Shown: in pieces, positions 18,908 to 26,283 of the stretch
Numbering within the stretch: the first letter of the stretch is position 1
Layout of the letters: every line of letters begins with the position of its first letter
Origin: Pseudomonadota bacterium
GTDB taxonomy: Bacteria > Desulfobacterota > Desulfobacteria > Desulfobacterales > Desulfolunaceae
Assembly: GCA_018818835.1 (NCBI GenBank)
Contig: JAHIRD010000139.1
Span: forward strand, 1-34,508
DNA length: 34,508 nucleotides
Direction: 5' to 3'
The notes under the pieces: generated by a model
Database searches by the model: none
Told to the model about the DNA's origin: nothing
What the model saw: only the letters and a program-made list of their open reading frames with translations
Position numbers and translations under genes: made by a program

Positions 18908-21160
18908 ATGACACAAGGCCAAGATCCCAAAACCGGCGAACACATCGCCTATCATACCTGCCCCCTTTGTGAAGCAACCTGTGGGCTTGAATTCACCCTG
19001 AAAGACAATCGGGTTATCCGCATAAGAGGCGATAAAGAGGATGTGTTCAGCACGGGTTATCTCTGCCCCAAAGGCGCGTCTATTGTGGATCTGCACAATG
19101 ATCCTGACCGGCTTCGCACCCCCATGGTCCGCACCGGTGACACATGGAAAAAGGTATCCTGGGACGAGGCGTTTGCTGCGGTTGAAAAAGGTCTTCTTCC
19201 CCTGATTAAAAAAGACGGCAACGATGCGGTGGCCTTGTATCTTGGGAACCCCAATGCCCATACCATGGCTGCCTCATGTTTTTTGAAGGTGCTTATCAAA
19301 TCCCTTAAATCAAAAAATATATACTCGTCCAGTTCTGTTGACCAGATCCCCAAACATGTTTCCTGCGGATTCATGTTCGGCAGCCCCCTGACCATACCCA
19401 TTCCGGATATTGACCGGACAAACTATTTCTTGATATTGGGTGCCAATCCCTTGGCCTCAAACGGCAGTCTCTGCACAGCGCCGGACTTTCCAGGCCGTCT
19501 CCGCAGCTTGAAAAAGCGGGGCGGCAAGCTGGTTGTGATTGATCCCTGCCGAACCAAAACAGCCCAGATGGCGAATGAACATCATTTTATCCGACCAGGC
19601 ACGGATGCATTGTTTTTGTTATCGCTGGTTCATGTGCTTTTTAAGGAAAATCTCGTGTCCCTGGGAAAACTGGATGGGCATGTCACAGGAATCGAGGTGG
19701 TCAAAAAGGCATCGGAACTGTTTTCCCCGGAATCGGTGGAAGGCCATTGCGGTATAAACAAAACGACGATTTTCAAAATTGCCCGGGAACTTGCGGCCGC
19801 GGACAAGGCCGTGGTTTATGCCCGAATGGGCACCAGCGTGGTGGAATTTGGCACCCTATCAAACTGGCTGGTGGATGTCTTGAATGTCTTGACCGGGAAT
19901 CTGGATAAAGAGGGGGGCGCCATGTTCCCCATGGCTGCCCATGTGCCTGTCATCCCTGCGGTAAAGGGCAAAGGGTTCAAAATCGGCCGCTGGAAAAGCA
20001 GGGTAAAGGGTTTGCCAGAGGTTATGGGGGAATTTCCTGCAGCAACACTGGCCGATGAAATTGTAACACCCGGATCCGGTCAGATCAAGGCGCTGCTGAC
20101 GGTTGCGGCAAACCCGGTGATTTCAAACCCGAACAGCACGCGGCTTGACAAGGCCTTGTCCACACTCGATTTCATGGTTGCCGTTGATTTCTATCTCAAT
20201 GAAACCAACCGGCATGCACATGTCATTTTACCTCCGGCCTCTCCCTTGTCTCACAGCCAGTATGATTTCTTTTTTTACGGATTGTCCGTTCGAAATATCG
20301 CTAATTTTTCACCACCCGTCATCCCTTGCCATGAACAGGAAATGGATAAGTGGATGATTTTAATCAGGCTTGCATCCATTTTCAGCGGCATGGGGGCCAC
20401 GGCAGATCCCAAAGCCATGGACGATATGGTTATTCAATTTATGATCAATCAGGCCCTGGCATCAAGCAAAACCCAACTGGCAGACAGGTCCCTTGATGAC
20501 ATACTGGCCATGCTGGATAAAAACGACGGCCCCGTGCGAATCCTTGATTTTCTCCTGCGAACAGGACCGTATGGCGATGGTTTTGGCCTTAACTCGAAGG
20601 GTTTATCCCTTGACACGCTATTGGCACATCCCCATGGGATTGACCTTGGTCCTTTAAAACCCAGGATCCCGGAAATTTTATTAACCCCTTCGGGTAAAAT
20701 TGAACTGGCCCCGGACCTGATTGTTTCGGATATTAAACGGCTTCATACCTTTATTCAAAAACCACCTGAACGTCAGCTGGTACTCATCAGCAGAAGGCAT
20801 CTCCGGTCCAACAATTCCTGGTTTCACAATCTGCCCAAACTGGTAAAAGGGAAAAACAGGTGTACCCTTCAGATCAACCCGGAAGATGCATCATTACTGG
20901 GCCTTGAAGAGGGCTGTCCGGCGTGTGTTTCCTCCGCGGTGGGGGCGCTCACGATTCCCATAGAGATTTCCGGGGATATGATGAAAGGCGTTGTCAGCAT
21001 CCCCCATGGATGGGGCCATGACTTTCCGGGCATGTCCCTTTCCGTTGCCGCCTCGGTTCCGGGTGTGAACAGCAACATCCTGGCGGACGAAAAGCTTATG
21101 GATACATTGTCGGGGAATGCCGTACTCAATGGCATTCCTGTATCAATCAGCGTACCATAA
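18908..21160 (+). CDS. Molybdopterin-dependent oxidoreductase, catalytic subunit
   Basis: This is a 750-residue member of the formate dehydrogenase/DMSO reductase superfamily. An N-terminal [4Fe-4S] site is visible at C18-x2-C21-x3-C25-x27-C53. The Mo-bis-MGD core follows (GANPLAS near 178-184, VVIDPCRTKTA near 207-217), and a C-terminal molybdopterin dinucleotide-binding domain runs from about 635. There is no twin-arginine signal, so it is predicted cytoplasmic. The segment where a Mo-ligating Cys or Sec is expected reads SVDQIPKHVSC (143-153). The canonical position has no obvious Cys or Sec, although C153 is close. Substrate is therefore unknown. AAGGAT precedes the ATG. The next gene starts 86 bp downstream. 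No electron-transfer subunit is adjacent. Confidence 0.88.
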   Translation: MTQGQDPKTGEHIAYHTCPLCEATCGLEFTLKDNRVIRIRGDKEDVFSTGYLCPKGASIVDLHNDPDRLRTPMVRTGDTWKKVSWDEAFAAVEKGLLPLIKKDGNDAVALYLGNPNAHTMAASCFLKVLIKSLKSKNIYSSSSVDQIPKHVSCGFMFGSPLTIPIPDIDRTNYFLILGANPLASNGSLCTAPDFPGRLRSLKKRGGKLVVIDPCRTKTAQMANEHHFIRPGTDALFLLSLVHVLFKENLVSLGKLDGHVTGIEVVKKASELFSPESVEGHCGINKTTIFKIARELAAADKAVVYARMGTSVVEFGTLSNWLVDVLNVLTGNLDKEGGAMFPMAAHVPVIPAVKGKGFKIGRWKSRVKGLPEVMGEFPAATLADEIVTPGSGQIKALLTVAANPVISNPNSTRLDKALSTLDFMVAVDFYLNETNRHAHVILPPASPLSHSQYDFFFYGLSVRNIANFSPPVIPCHEQEMDKWMILIRLASIFSGMGATADPKAMDDMVIQFMINQALASSKTQLADRSLDDILAMLDKNDGPVRILDFLLRTGPYGDGFGLNSKGLSLDTLLAHPHGIDLGPLKPRIPEILLTPSGKIELAPDLIVSDIKRLHTFIQKPPERQLVLISRRHLRSNNSWFHNLPKLVKGKNRCTLQINPEDASLLGLEEGCPACVSSAVGALTIPIEISGDMMKGVVSIPHGWGHDFPGMSLSVAASVPGVNSNILADEKLMDTLSGNAVLNGIPVSISVP

Positions 21161-21161
21161 A

Positions 21162-21189
21162 TTGACATATGGGAAAAAACCCCCATATT
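21162..21189 (+). promoter_or_regulatory. Possible promoter or small hairpin before the selenoprotein gene
   Basis: TTGACA (21,162-21,167) is followed after 16 bases by CATATT (21,184-21,189), a plausible sigma-70 pair for the next gene. The same bases hold a 7-bp inverted repeat, ATATGGG (21,167-21,173) and CCCATAT (21,182-21,188), which could instead be a weak terminator for the preceding gene or an operator over the promoter. The reading is ambiguous. Confidence 0.3.
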
Positions 21190-21246
21190 AAAGAAAGGTA
21201 TAAACCAAAAGACCTTTCATTTATTTTACGACACATTGAGGTAACC

Positions 21247-21867
21247 ATGACACATAAAATAAGCATATTCTCAGACTATATCTGACCGTTCTGTTTCATC
21301 GGCAAAGGTATTGTCGATCAACTGAAAAAAGAGTTTGAGCTGGATGTCACCTGGGTTCCCTATGAAATACACCCGGAGACGCCTTCCATGGGGGTACTCA
21401 TTTCGGACATGTTTAAACATCTAGATCGTGACGCCATGTTTAACCAGTTTAACCGGAGCGGCAAACCCTATGACATTTACTTTAATAAACTTGAGTACAT
21501 CTATAATTCTCGGGCGGCTCTTGAAGTCTCTGAATTTGCACGGGACAAAGGTGTTTATGATCAGGTCCACAATCTAATCTTCTCTGCCTATTTCCATGAT
21601 GGAAAGAACATTGGTGACCCGGAAGTCCTCTATGATATCACTGATAAAGTCGGATTAAACAGGGAAGAGACCGCAGAAATTATTAAAAAGAAAACCTACG
21701 GCAATCGTCTGGTGGCTGCCATGGAAGAAGGCCGTGAACATGGGATTTCAGCTGTACCAACATTTATATTTTCCGATAATCAAACGCTCACTGGGGCCCA
21801 GCCCCTGGAAATGTTTAAACGTATACTTGCTGGGGGTACAAGCCAATCGCCGGGAAATATTCTTTAA
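21247..21867 (+). CDS. DsbA/FrnE-family thiol oxidoreductase, probable selenoprotein (UxxC)
   Basis: From ATG 21,247 (GAGG six bases upstream) the frame reads M-T-H-K-I-S-I-F-S-D-Y-I, then UGA at 21,283-21,285, then P-F-C-F-I-G-K, and stays open to 21,867. Family members have CPFC or CPWC at exactly this place (SDYxCPFCxxGK), so the UGA most likely encodes selenocysteine, giving U13-P-F-C16. The 206-residue length, the EIHPETP segment and the cis-proline P171 in AVPTF fit DsbA/FrnE thioredoxin-fold proteins of the cytoplasm. There is no signal peptide. A SECIS-like hairpin follows the UGA. Conventional gene calling would begin at ATG 21,388 and lose the active site. An alternative is a nonsense mutation, but the family match on both sides of the UGA and the hairpin argue against it. 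The substrate is unknown. Confidence 0.85.
21298..21318 (+). promoter_or_regulatory. SECIS-like hairpin for selenocysteine insertion
   Basis: ATCGGCAA (21,298-21,305) pairs with TTGTCGAT (21,311-21,318), eight base pairs including one G-U, around the five-base loop AGGTA. Bacterial SECIS elements lie just after the UGA and have a short stem with a GGU-type apical loop. Here the loop GG is about 21 bases after the UGA, within the usual range. It would recruit SelB with selenocysteyl-tRNA. Confidence 0.82.
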
Positions 21868-21961
21868 TTGGACATTGTCGAAATAGGCGTATCTATCCGA
21901 CTGGCCTTATAAAGTAATGGCTTAAATTAGTGACCATCTCATTATTTCCAGGAAATTATTG

Positions 21962-22345
21962 ATGAAATCGAAAACACTGCCGCCCTGGGTAATTAACTTG
22001 TTTTTTATGATTGGCCTGGTATCTGCCTTTCTTTTCAGGCTCCTTATCTTTTTCAATTATTATTATACATCATGGAGCAGAGGTGTATGGTATTGCGGTG
22101 TGATGGGTTACCTCTTCTTCTTCGGGTTCAGGTATTATATCAGCCATAAAAGACGGCAGAGTATCATTCAAAACAACCTCACCGAAAAGGTGGCCGCCTC
22201 AAACATTGAGGCCGATGATAAAGATGAAATCATTTATCTGTTTCAGTCATTGTTAAGGTCCAAAGAAATGTTTAACTATATCTTTATCTTTTCAGTCAGC
22301 CTGCTGGCCATCGTGGCTGACATTTTTCTCACACTGCTAAGATAA
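21962..22345 (+). CDS. Small membrane protein of unknown function
   Basis: The product is 127 residues with three hydrophobic segments (about 10-30, 43-57 and 104-125), rich in Phe and Tyr. A basic stretch HKRRQS follows the second segment, and an acidic cytoplasmic-looking loop (EADDKDE) precedes the third. AGGAAA lies about seven bases before ATG 21,962, and an in-frame TTG sits one codon earlier. It begins 94 bp after the selenoprotein gene on the same strand and could share its transcript. I do not recognise the family. Confidence 0.7.
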   Translation: MKSKTLPPWVINLFFMIGLVSAFLFRLLIFFNYYYTSWSRGVWYCGVMGYLFFFGFRYYISHKRRQSIIQNNLTEKVAASNIEADDKDEIIYLFQSLLRSKEMFNYIFIFSVSLLAIVADIFLTLLR

Positions 22346-22745
22346 ACAATTGCGATGAATACACGAAGTGCCGAAAGAATTTGCCTCAGACAGGCAGCGT
22401 CTTTTCTGCGTTGGGTCAAGCTCCCCGCCATCGCGGAGACAAAATTAAAAAAACCGGTTAAATGGGTTGGGGTCTTAAACGTTTTCAATGTAATAACAAG
22501 GACAACCACGGGGGGTTTGCCCCATAAGCGCTAAGTTATTTTATATATGTAACAACTTGAAATATTGACTCAAATAGAAAATAATTTAACGCCAAGGATC
22601 ACTGGCGCGAAGAATGAGCGACCAGTGGATCCGTTTGTTGGGATATAGTTCCTTCGGGATCAAAATCGATTTGCTCAGATCCATAAACCGAGGAGTCTTC
22701 TTTGAGCCCGCTCAGGTCGGTGGACGCCTCTCAGATTTCTTCTCG

Positions 22746-22840
22746 CTCCCAGGCTCATGCCTGGGAGTGTATTCCGCATGGCTCCAGCCATGCATCTGGA
22801 GGCAAGAGCCTCCATGCAGGCATTCCCAGGCAAGAGCCTA
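22746..22840. repeat. Cluster of three small hairpins in gene-free DNA
   Basis: Three perfect hairpins occur in a row: CTCCCAGGC/GCCTGGGAG (22,746-22,767, 4-base loop), GCATGGC/GCCATGC (22,776-22,793, 4-base loop) and GGAGGC/GCCTCC (22,798-22,813, AAGA loop). Fragments of these arms recur just downstream (CATGCAGGCATTCCCAGG, AAGAGCCT). This resembles small palindromic mobile repeats (REP-type). The surrounding stretch 22,346-23,263 has no credible gene. Confidence 0.6.
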
Positions 22841-22850
22841 AAATAGTTAT

Positions 22851-22886
22851 CTCCGGCGGCCAGCTTTTAAAAAGCTGGACAAATGG
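22851..22886. repeat. 36-bp dispersed repeat, copy 1
   Basis: This 36-base sequence begins CTCCGGCGGC and contains the near-perfect palindrome CCAGCTTTT-A-AAAAGCTGG. It is identical to 31,411-31,446, where it follows the FecR gene. Partial similarity continues for about 20 bases downstream of both copies. It may act as a small extragenic palindromic element. Confidence 0.8.
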
Positions 22887-23116
22887 GATTGTGGCAGTGA
22901 GATTTAAATCCATGGAAGGCTATAACTGCCCTGTCATAGCCCCCGGCTTCCTTGAAAACGTGCTTTGTCAAACTTTTACAAATAATTTGGCCCCCGGCAG
23001 GGCTGCCAGAGGCCTTATTTTGCCTTTCTTCGTGCTCTTCGTGTCCTTCAGTGAGCAACGCGAACGGGTGGTTAAAAACAGGGAGTCTTACCCTGAATCC
23101 CTAATCTTGATGAACT

Positions 23117-23251
23117 CGTAAAAAGTCAACGGATGGCTATGGGAAAAGGTCCATAGGCTCGGCATAGTGTTTGGCCATGGTTAACCGCATACATGAAAGT
23201 ATGTTGAACGTCCGGACAAGCATTATAACGCCGCATATGGGACTTTTTACG
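23117..23251. mobile_element. MITE-like element with 11-bp inverted ends
   Basis: CGTAAAAAGTC at 23,117-23,127 is the exact reverse complement of GACTTTTTACG at 23,241-23,251, bounding a 135-bp non-coding unit. An inner hairpin, CATACATGAAAGTATG, lies inside. The right end is 13 bp from the stop of the carboxylesterase gene. No transposase is encoded. The structure suggests a non-autonomous element, but no target-site duplication was identified. Confidence 0.45.
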
Positions 23252-23263
23252 ACGCCATTGATC

Positions 23264-25309
23264 TTATTCGCTGCAGAGTCCGTGATAGTAATCATCCGAA
23301 CCATAAATATTATAATAAACCTGGCATTTTAACTCATGGGGAAACCCGGTTTCGGCCATCAATTCATGGCGAACATCCTCCATGGTGATAAGCAGGGGTG
23401 ACATGCTTGTCCCCCCGCCTTCGGGTGTGTCAAAGATCATGATTTTATCCTGATCAGCCTCCGTGTTCCAGGGTGTCCAAACTGAATCCTGCTGAGCCTG
23501 GGGCATGCCTTTTCCCGGAGCGCCCTCATAGGCCAGGGCAACCCAGTAGGAGGACATGCTTTCAGCCATTGCATCGCGGCCAGCCTGATTGGCACTGGTG
23601 TAAAAGAAGGTTTTCTTGCTTTGAACAACCGTATCGTCCGGGGCTGCAAACACAAAGGGGATTTCCATGCCATGGGCCGCACCCACGATAAAGGAAATAT
23701 CAAATCCCATGATATTGGGTTCCTCATCCCAGTCAAAGCGGTAGGTATAAATGGAATCCGGCTGATTGACAGCAAGGGCCGTGGATAGACGGTCTGCCAT
23801 GAGGGCTTTCCATGCCTTTGAATAATAGTAGGCACTCAAGTCGTAATCGCTGTGATCAAGAACCAGGGGAATCAGTTCAAAAATATTGTACACATACTGG
23901 GGGTCCATCATCATGAACAGCTTTCTCTCATCCCGGTTTGTCCCCACAATGGTGGGGACCTGATTGTACTGCCCCGATTCAAAAAGATCAAAGGGGTCCA
24001 TGTCCGGAATGACAAAGCCGTCCCGGATCACTGTGGGCATATAAATAATACCCCCTAAGGCCGGTTCATAATCATACACAGACATGATTTCCTCGGGAGA
24101 AAGTCCCCGTAAAAAGTCTTCCAGAGCATCGGGAGCCATGGATTCCTGAATGGTCTTGGCCTCGGTCCTGTCTTGGGCAAGCCCTTTAACGATCAACAAA
24201 TTGTTGACCGATTCCCGGGAACTGCGACTCAAACCGGGATCCGGATCATCCATGTAATTTTCAGCGATGGCCGTGGTCTGCCAGGCCGTATGGTTGGCAA
24301 CCCACCCAAGAACCCCGCTCTCCACGGCGGCTTTATGAAAAAGTCCGCTTGCAAGGGGTGAGGCCATCATGGACAGGGTGGCCTGTCCGCCTGCGGATTC
24401 GCCAAAAACCATGACATTATCCGGGTCACCGCCAAAGGCCTCGATATTCTCTTGTACCCAGGTAAGAGCCCTGATCATGTCCAGGGTTCCGTAATTACCC
24501 GATAGATCTTCGGCAGATCCGTCTTCAGCGTTCAGGGCCGAATGAGAAAACCAGCCAAAGGGTCCCAATCGATAATTGATGGTCACAACCACCACATCAT
24601 AACGTTCTGCCAGCATCCGACCGTTATATATCGATCCTTCACCCAGGGTATTACCCCCGCCATGAATCCAGAACATAACAGGCTTCTTTTCATGGGCCTG
24701 ACTATCATCGGCCCAAATATTCAAGTAAAGGCAATCCTCACCTCCCAGTAAGGTACCGAAATATTCCAGGGGGCCGTCATTAAGCATATCCGCGTACTGC
24801 ATGCAGGGAATACAGGGTTCCACAGCAAGGTAAGGGTCCTGTCCCCAGGCCGCTTCGGGCACCGGTGCTTTCCAGCGCAAATCCCCGGTGGGAGGCGCCG
24901 CAAAGGGAATGCCCCACCATACGGCCACACCATTATCATCACGGGTTCCCATGATCCTGCCGCTGGCAATGGTTTTCATGGTGCTGCTGTCCATGGAAAA
25001 ATCCACATCCGAAACATTCACCTTGTCCCCGGATTTTATGATTCGTTTGATCGCCTTGCCCGAAAACCCGTCAGGAGAAAGAAGGGTCACTGTGTACTGG
25101 CCCTTGGGGATCTTGGCAAATGAATAGTCACCATCCTCATCGGTTGTGGTCGTGACCTCCATGTCTCCATTTGCAAGAATCACTGTGGCACCCTCGATTC
25201 CCGCCCCATCCAGGCTGACGTTTCCAGTGATCTTACATGCCGGGAGCATCACAAGCATTATTCCCAGAAGCAAACTTATCACACCATATTTTTTCAACGC
25301 AACAACCAT
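23264..25309 (-). CDS. Lipoprotein type-B carboxylesterase
   Basis: The start is ATG 25,309, with AGGAGG eight bases upstream. The frame is open eight codons further, but without a ribosome-binding site. The 681-residue product has a lipoprotein signal with lipobox L-P-A-C and lipidated C25. A short carboxypeptidase-regulatory-like beta domain follows (about 26-105), then a type-B carboxylesterase. The nucleophile is S305 in GESAGG, the oxyanion region is WIHGGG, and the probable catalytic histidine is H546 in AAHGMEIPF. It should hydrolyse small esters at the cell envelope, and the substrate cannot be read from sequence. It is flanked by repeat-rich DNA on both sides and is not in an operon. 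Confidence 0.9.
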   Translation of the reverse strand: MVVALKKYGVISLLLGIMLVMLPACKITGNVSLDGAGIEGATVILANGDMEVTTTTDEDGDYSFAKIPKGQYTVTLLSPDGFSGKAIKRIIKSGDKVNVSDVDFSMDSSTMKTIASGRIMGTRDDNGVAVWWGIPFAAPPTGDLRWKAPVPEAAWGQDPYLAVEPCIPCMQYADMLNDGPLEYFGTLLGGEDCLYLNIWADDSQAHEKKPVMFWIHGGGNTLGEGSIYNGRMLAERYDVVVVTINYRLGPFGWFSHSALNAEDGSAEDLSGNYGTLDMIRALTWVQENIEAFGGDPDNVMVFGESAGGQATLSMMASPLASGLFHKAAVESGVLGWVANHTAWQTTAIAENYMDDPDPGLSRSSRESVNNLLIVKGLAQDRTEAKTIQESMAPDALEDFLRGLSPEEIMSVYDYEPALGGIIYMPTVIRDGFVIPDMDPFDLFESGQYNQVPTIVGTNRDERKLFMMMDPQYVYNIFELIPLVLDHSDYDLSAYYYSKAWKALMADRLSTALAVNQPDSIYTYRFDWDEEPNIMGFDISFIVGAAHGMEIPFVFAAPDDTVVQSKKTFFYTSANQAGRDAMAESMSSYWVALAYEGAPGKGMPQAQQDSVWTPWNTEADQDKIMIFDTPEGGGTSMSPLLITMEDVRHELMAETGFPHELKCQVYYNIYGSDDYYHGLCSE

Positions 25310-25646
25310 GGATCGATCCTCCTTTGTGGTCATATTTTTTCCCCGTCACTCCTGGCCCAGGAGTATGTTATCTCCAGCGAAATAATGGATATACAATTTC
25401 ATTTTTTTACGGACATTCGTATTTTTAACATGCGGTTAATTCTATATATCGAACAATGTTTCCTTTGTCAAACAGGAATCAAACTTCATGCCCTTTTAAC
25501 CCCATAAATTATGCCGGTTGATAATCGGAGGTGCCCATACTGCTTTTCTTGATAAGATATCCGTTTAAAGCCAACCTAACTCATGTCTCTTCATTCCTCC
25601 CTTGACACGGGCCGAAAAACACGAGAATATTTAACCATATCAGAAA

Positions 25647-25690
25647 ATACTCGCGTGTATTTTAAGATGGAGGTTAAAATACGCGTGTAT
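25647..25690. repeat. Imperfect AT-rich inverted repeat with CGCG cores
   Basis: The left arm at 25,647-25,665 (ATACTCGCGTGTATTTTAA) and the right arm at 25,674-25,690 (TTAAAATACGCGTGTAT) are imperfect inverted copies around an 8-base centre. They lie in the gene-free stretch upstream of the carboxylesterase gene. Function is unknown. An operator or an element end are both possible. Confidence 0.4.
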
Positions 25691-25743
25691 ATCAAACGCT
25701 ATATTGAAAATACCATTATATTCGTCTCTTCCCTCTTTCCTGC

Positions 25744-26004
25744 TCGGAAACAGGTCATCCCACATCCGACTCGATCCTGAGTCTTCTGAAATTCGGAGGC
25801 TTTCCCGAACCTTTTCTTCTTCAGTCTGAAATCCAGACCCGACGGTGGAGCAGGGAGTACAGAACGCGGTTAATCCGTGAAGACCTGGCGGACCTGGAAA
25901 ACATCAAAGACATTGCCCTGCTTGAACATCTGGCATTGAGGTTGCCGGATCTTGTGGCATGCCATCGTTTAAAATGGTGCCTGTTTCTTCAGGATTGGGA
26001 TTGA
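25744..26004 (+). pseudogene. Fragment of an AAA ATPase with DUF4143-type C-terminus
   Basis: An 87-codon open stretch without a start codon encodes LLKFGGFPEPFL, then RRWSREYRTRLIREDL, then DLENIKDIALLEHLALRLPDLV. This pattern is typical of the middle of the AAA_14/DUF4143 ATPase family. The family match breaks after LPDLV, and a stop follows at 26,002-26,004. The N-terminal Walker ATPase region is absent upstream. It is a decayed remnant, consistent with the repeat-rich surroundings. Confidence 0.7.
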
Positions 26005-26039
26005 AATTATTTGATATTTCGTGATTCCTCAATTCTTAA

Positions 26040-26151
26040 TTTAGAACATATTTTAGAACATGTGCTATTATTAATTGGTCTTTATCACATAAATATCATT
26101 TTCTCTTTCATATATAAGCTTCATGACCCTAATATATAAAACATGTTCTAA
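26040..26151. promoter_or_regulatory. Repeated TTAGAACAT motifs upstream of the hydrolase gene
   Basis: TTAGAACAT occurs at 26,041-26,049 and 26,053-26,061 (12-bp offset) and in reverse at 26,143-26,151. A partial copy, TTAGAAC, lies near 26,180. The stretch is very AT-rich and a TTGACA lies at 26,158-26,163. This looks like a set of binding sites for a regulator of the gene at 26,284, but no matching regulator is in the window. Confidence 0.4.
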
Positions 26152-26283
26152 TATTTGTTGACATGCGCACTGATTATTATTAGAACGGTCGTATTATATT
26201 AATAATTCGCTGTTAATATAATATGTTTCAGGATGATGAAACTGGCCAAATTCACTCACCACTTGATTAGGAGAACCGTTATC

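Noticed and set aside
18683-19261. 192-codon leftward frame over the start of the molybdopterin oxidoreductase
   Set aside because: It covers the [4Fe-4S] coding region in antisense, and its C-terminus only translates the 9-bp repeat array.
21388-21867. 159-residue protein starting at ATG 21,388
   Set aside because: This is the truncated version of the selenoprotein. It lacks the active-site motif and any ribosome-binding site at that ATG.
22702-23121. 139-codon rightward frame in the repeat region
   Set aside because: It is made of the hairpin cluster and the 36-bp repeat, with no protein-like composition or family match.
25583-25780. 65-codon frame across the inverted repeat
   Set aside because: It has low-complexity composition, crosses the palindrome and runs into the start of the ATPase remnant in another frame.
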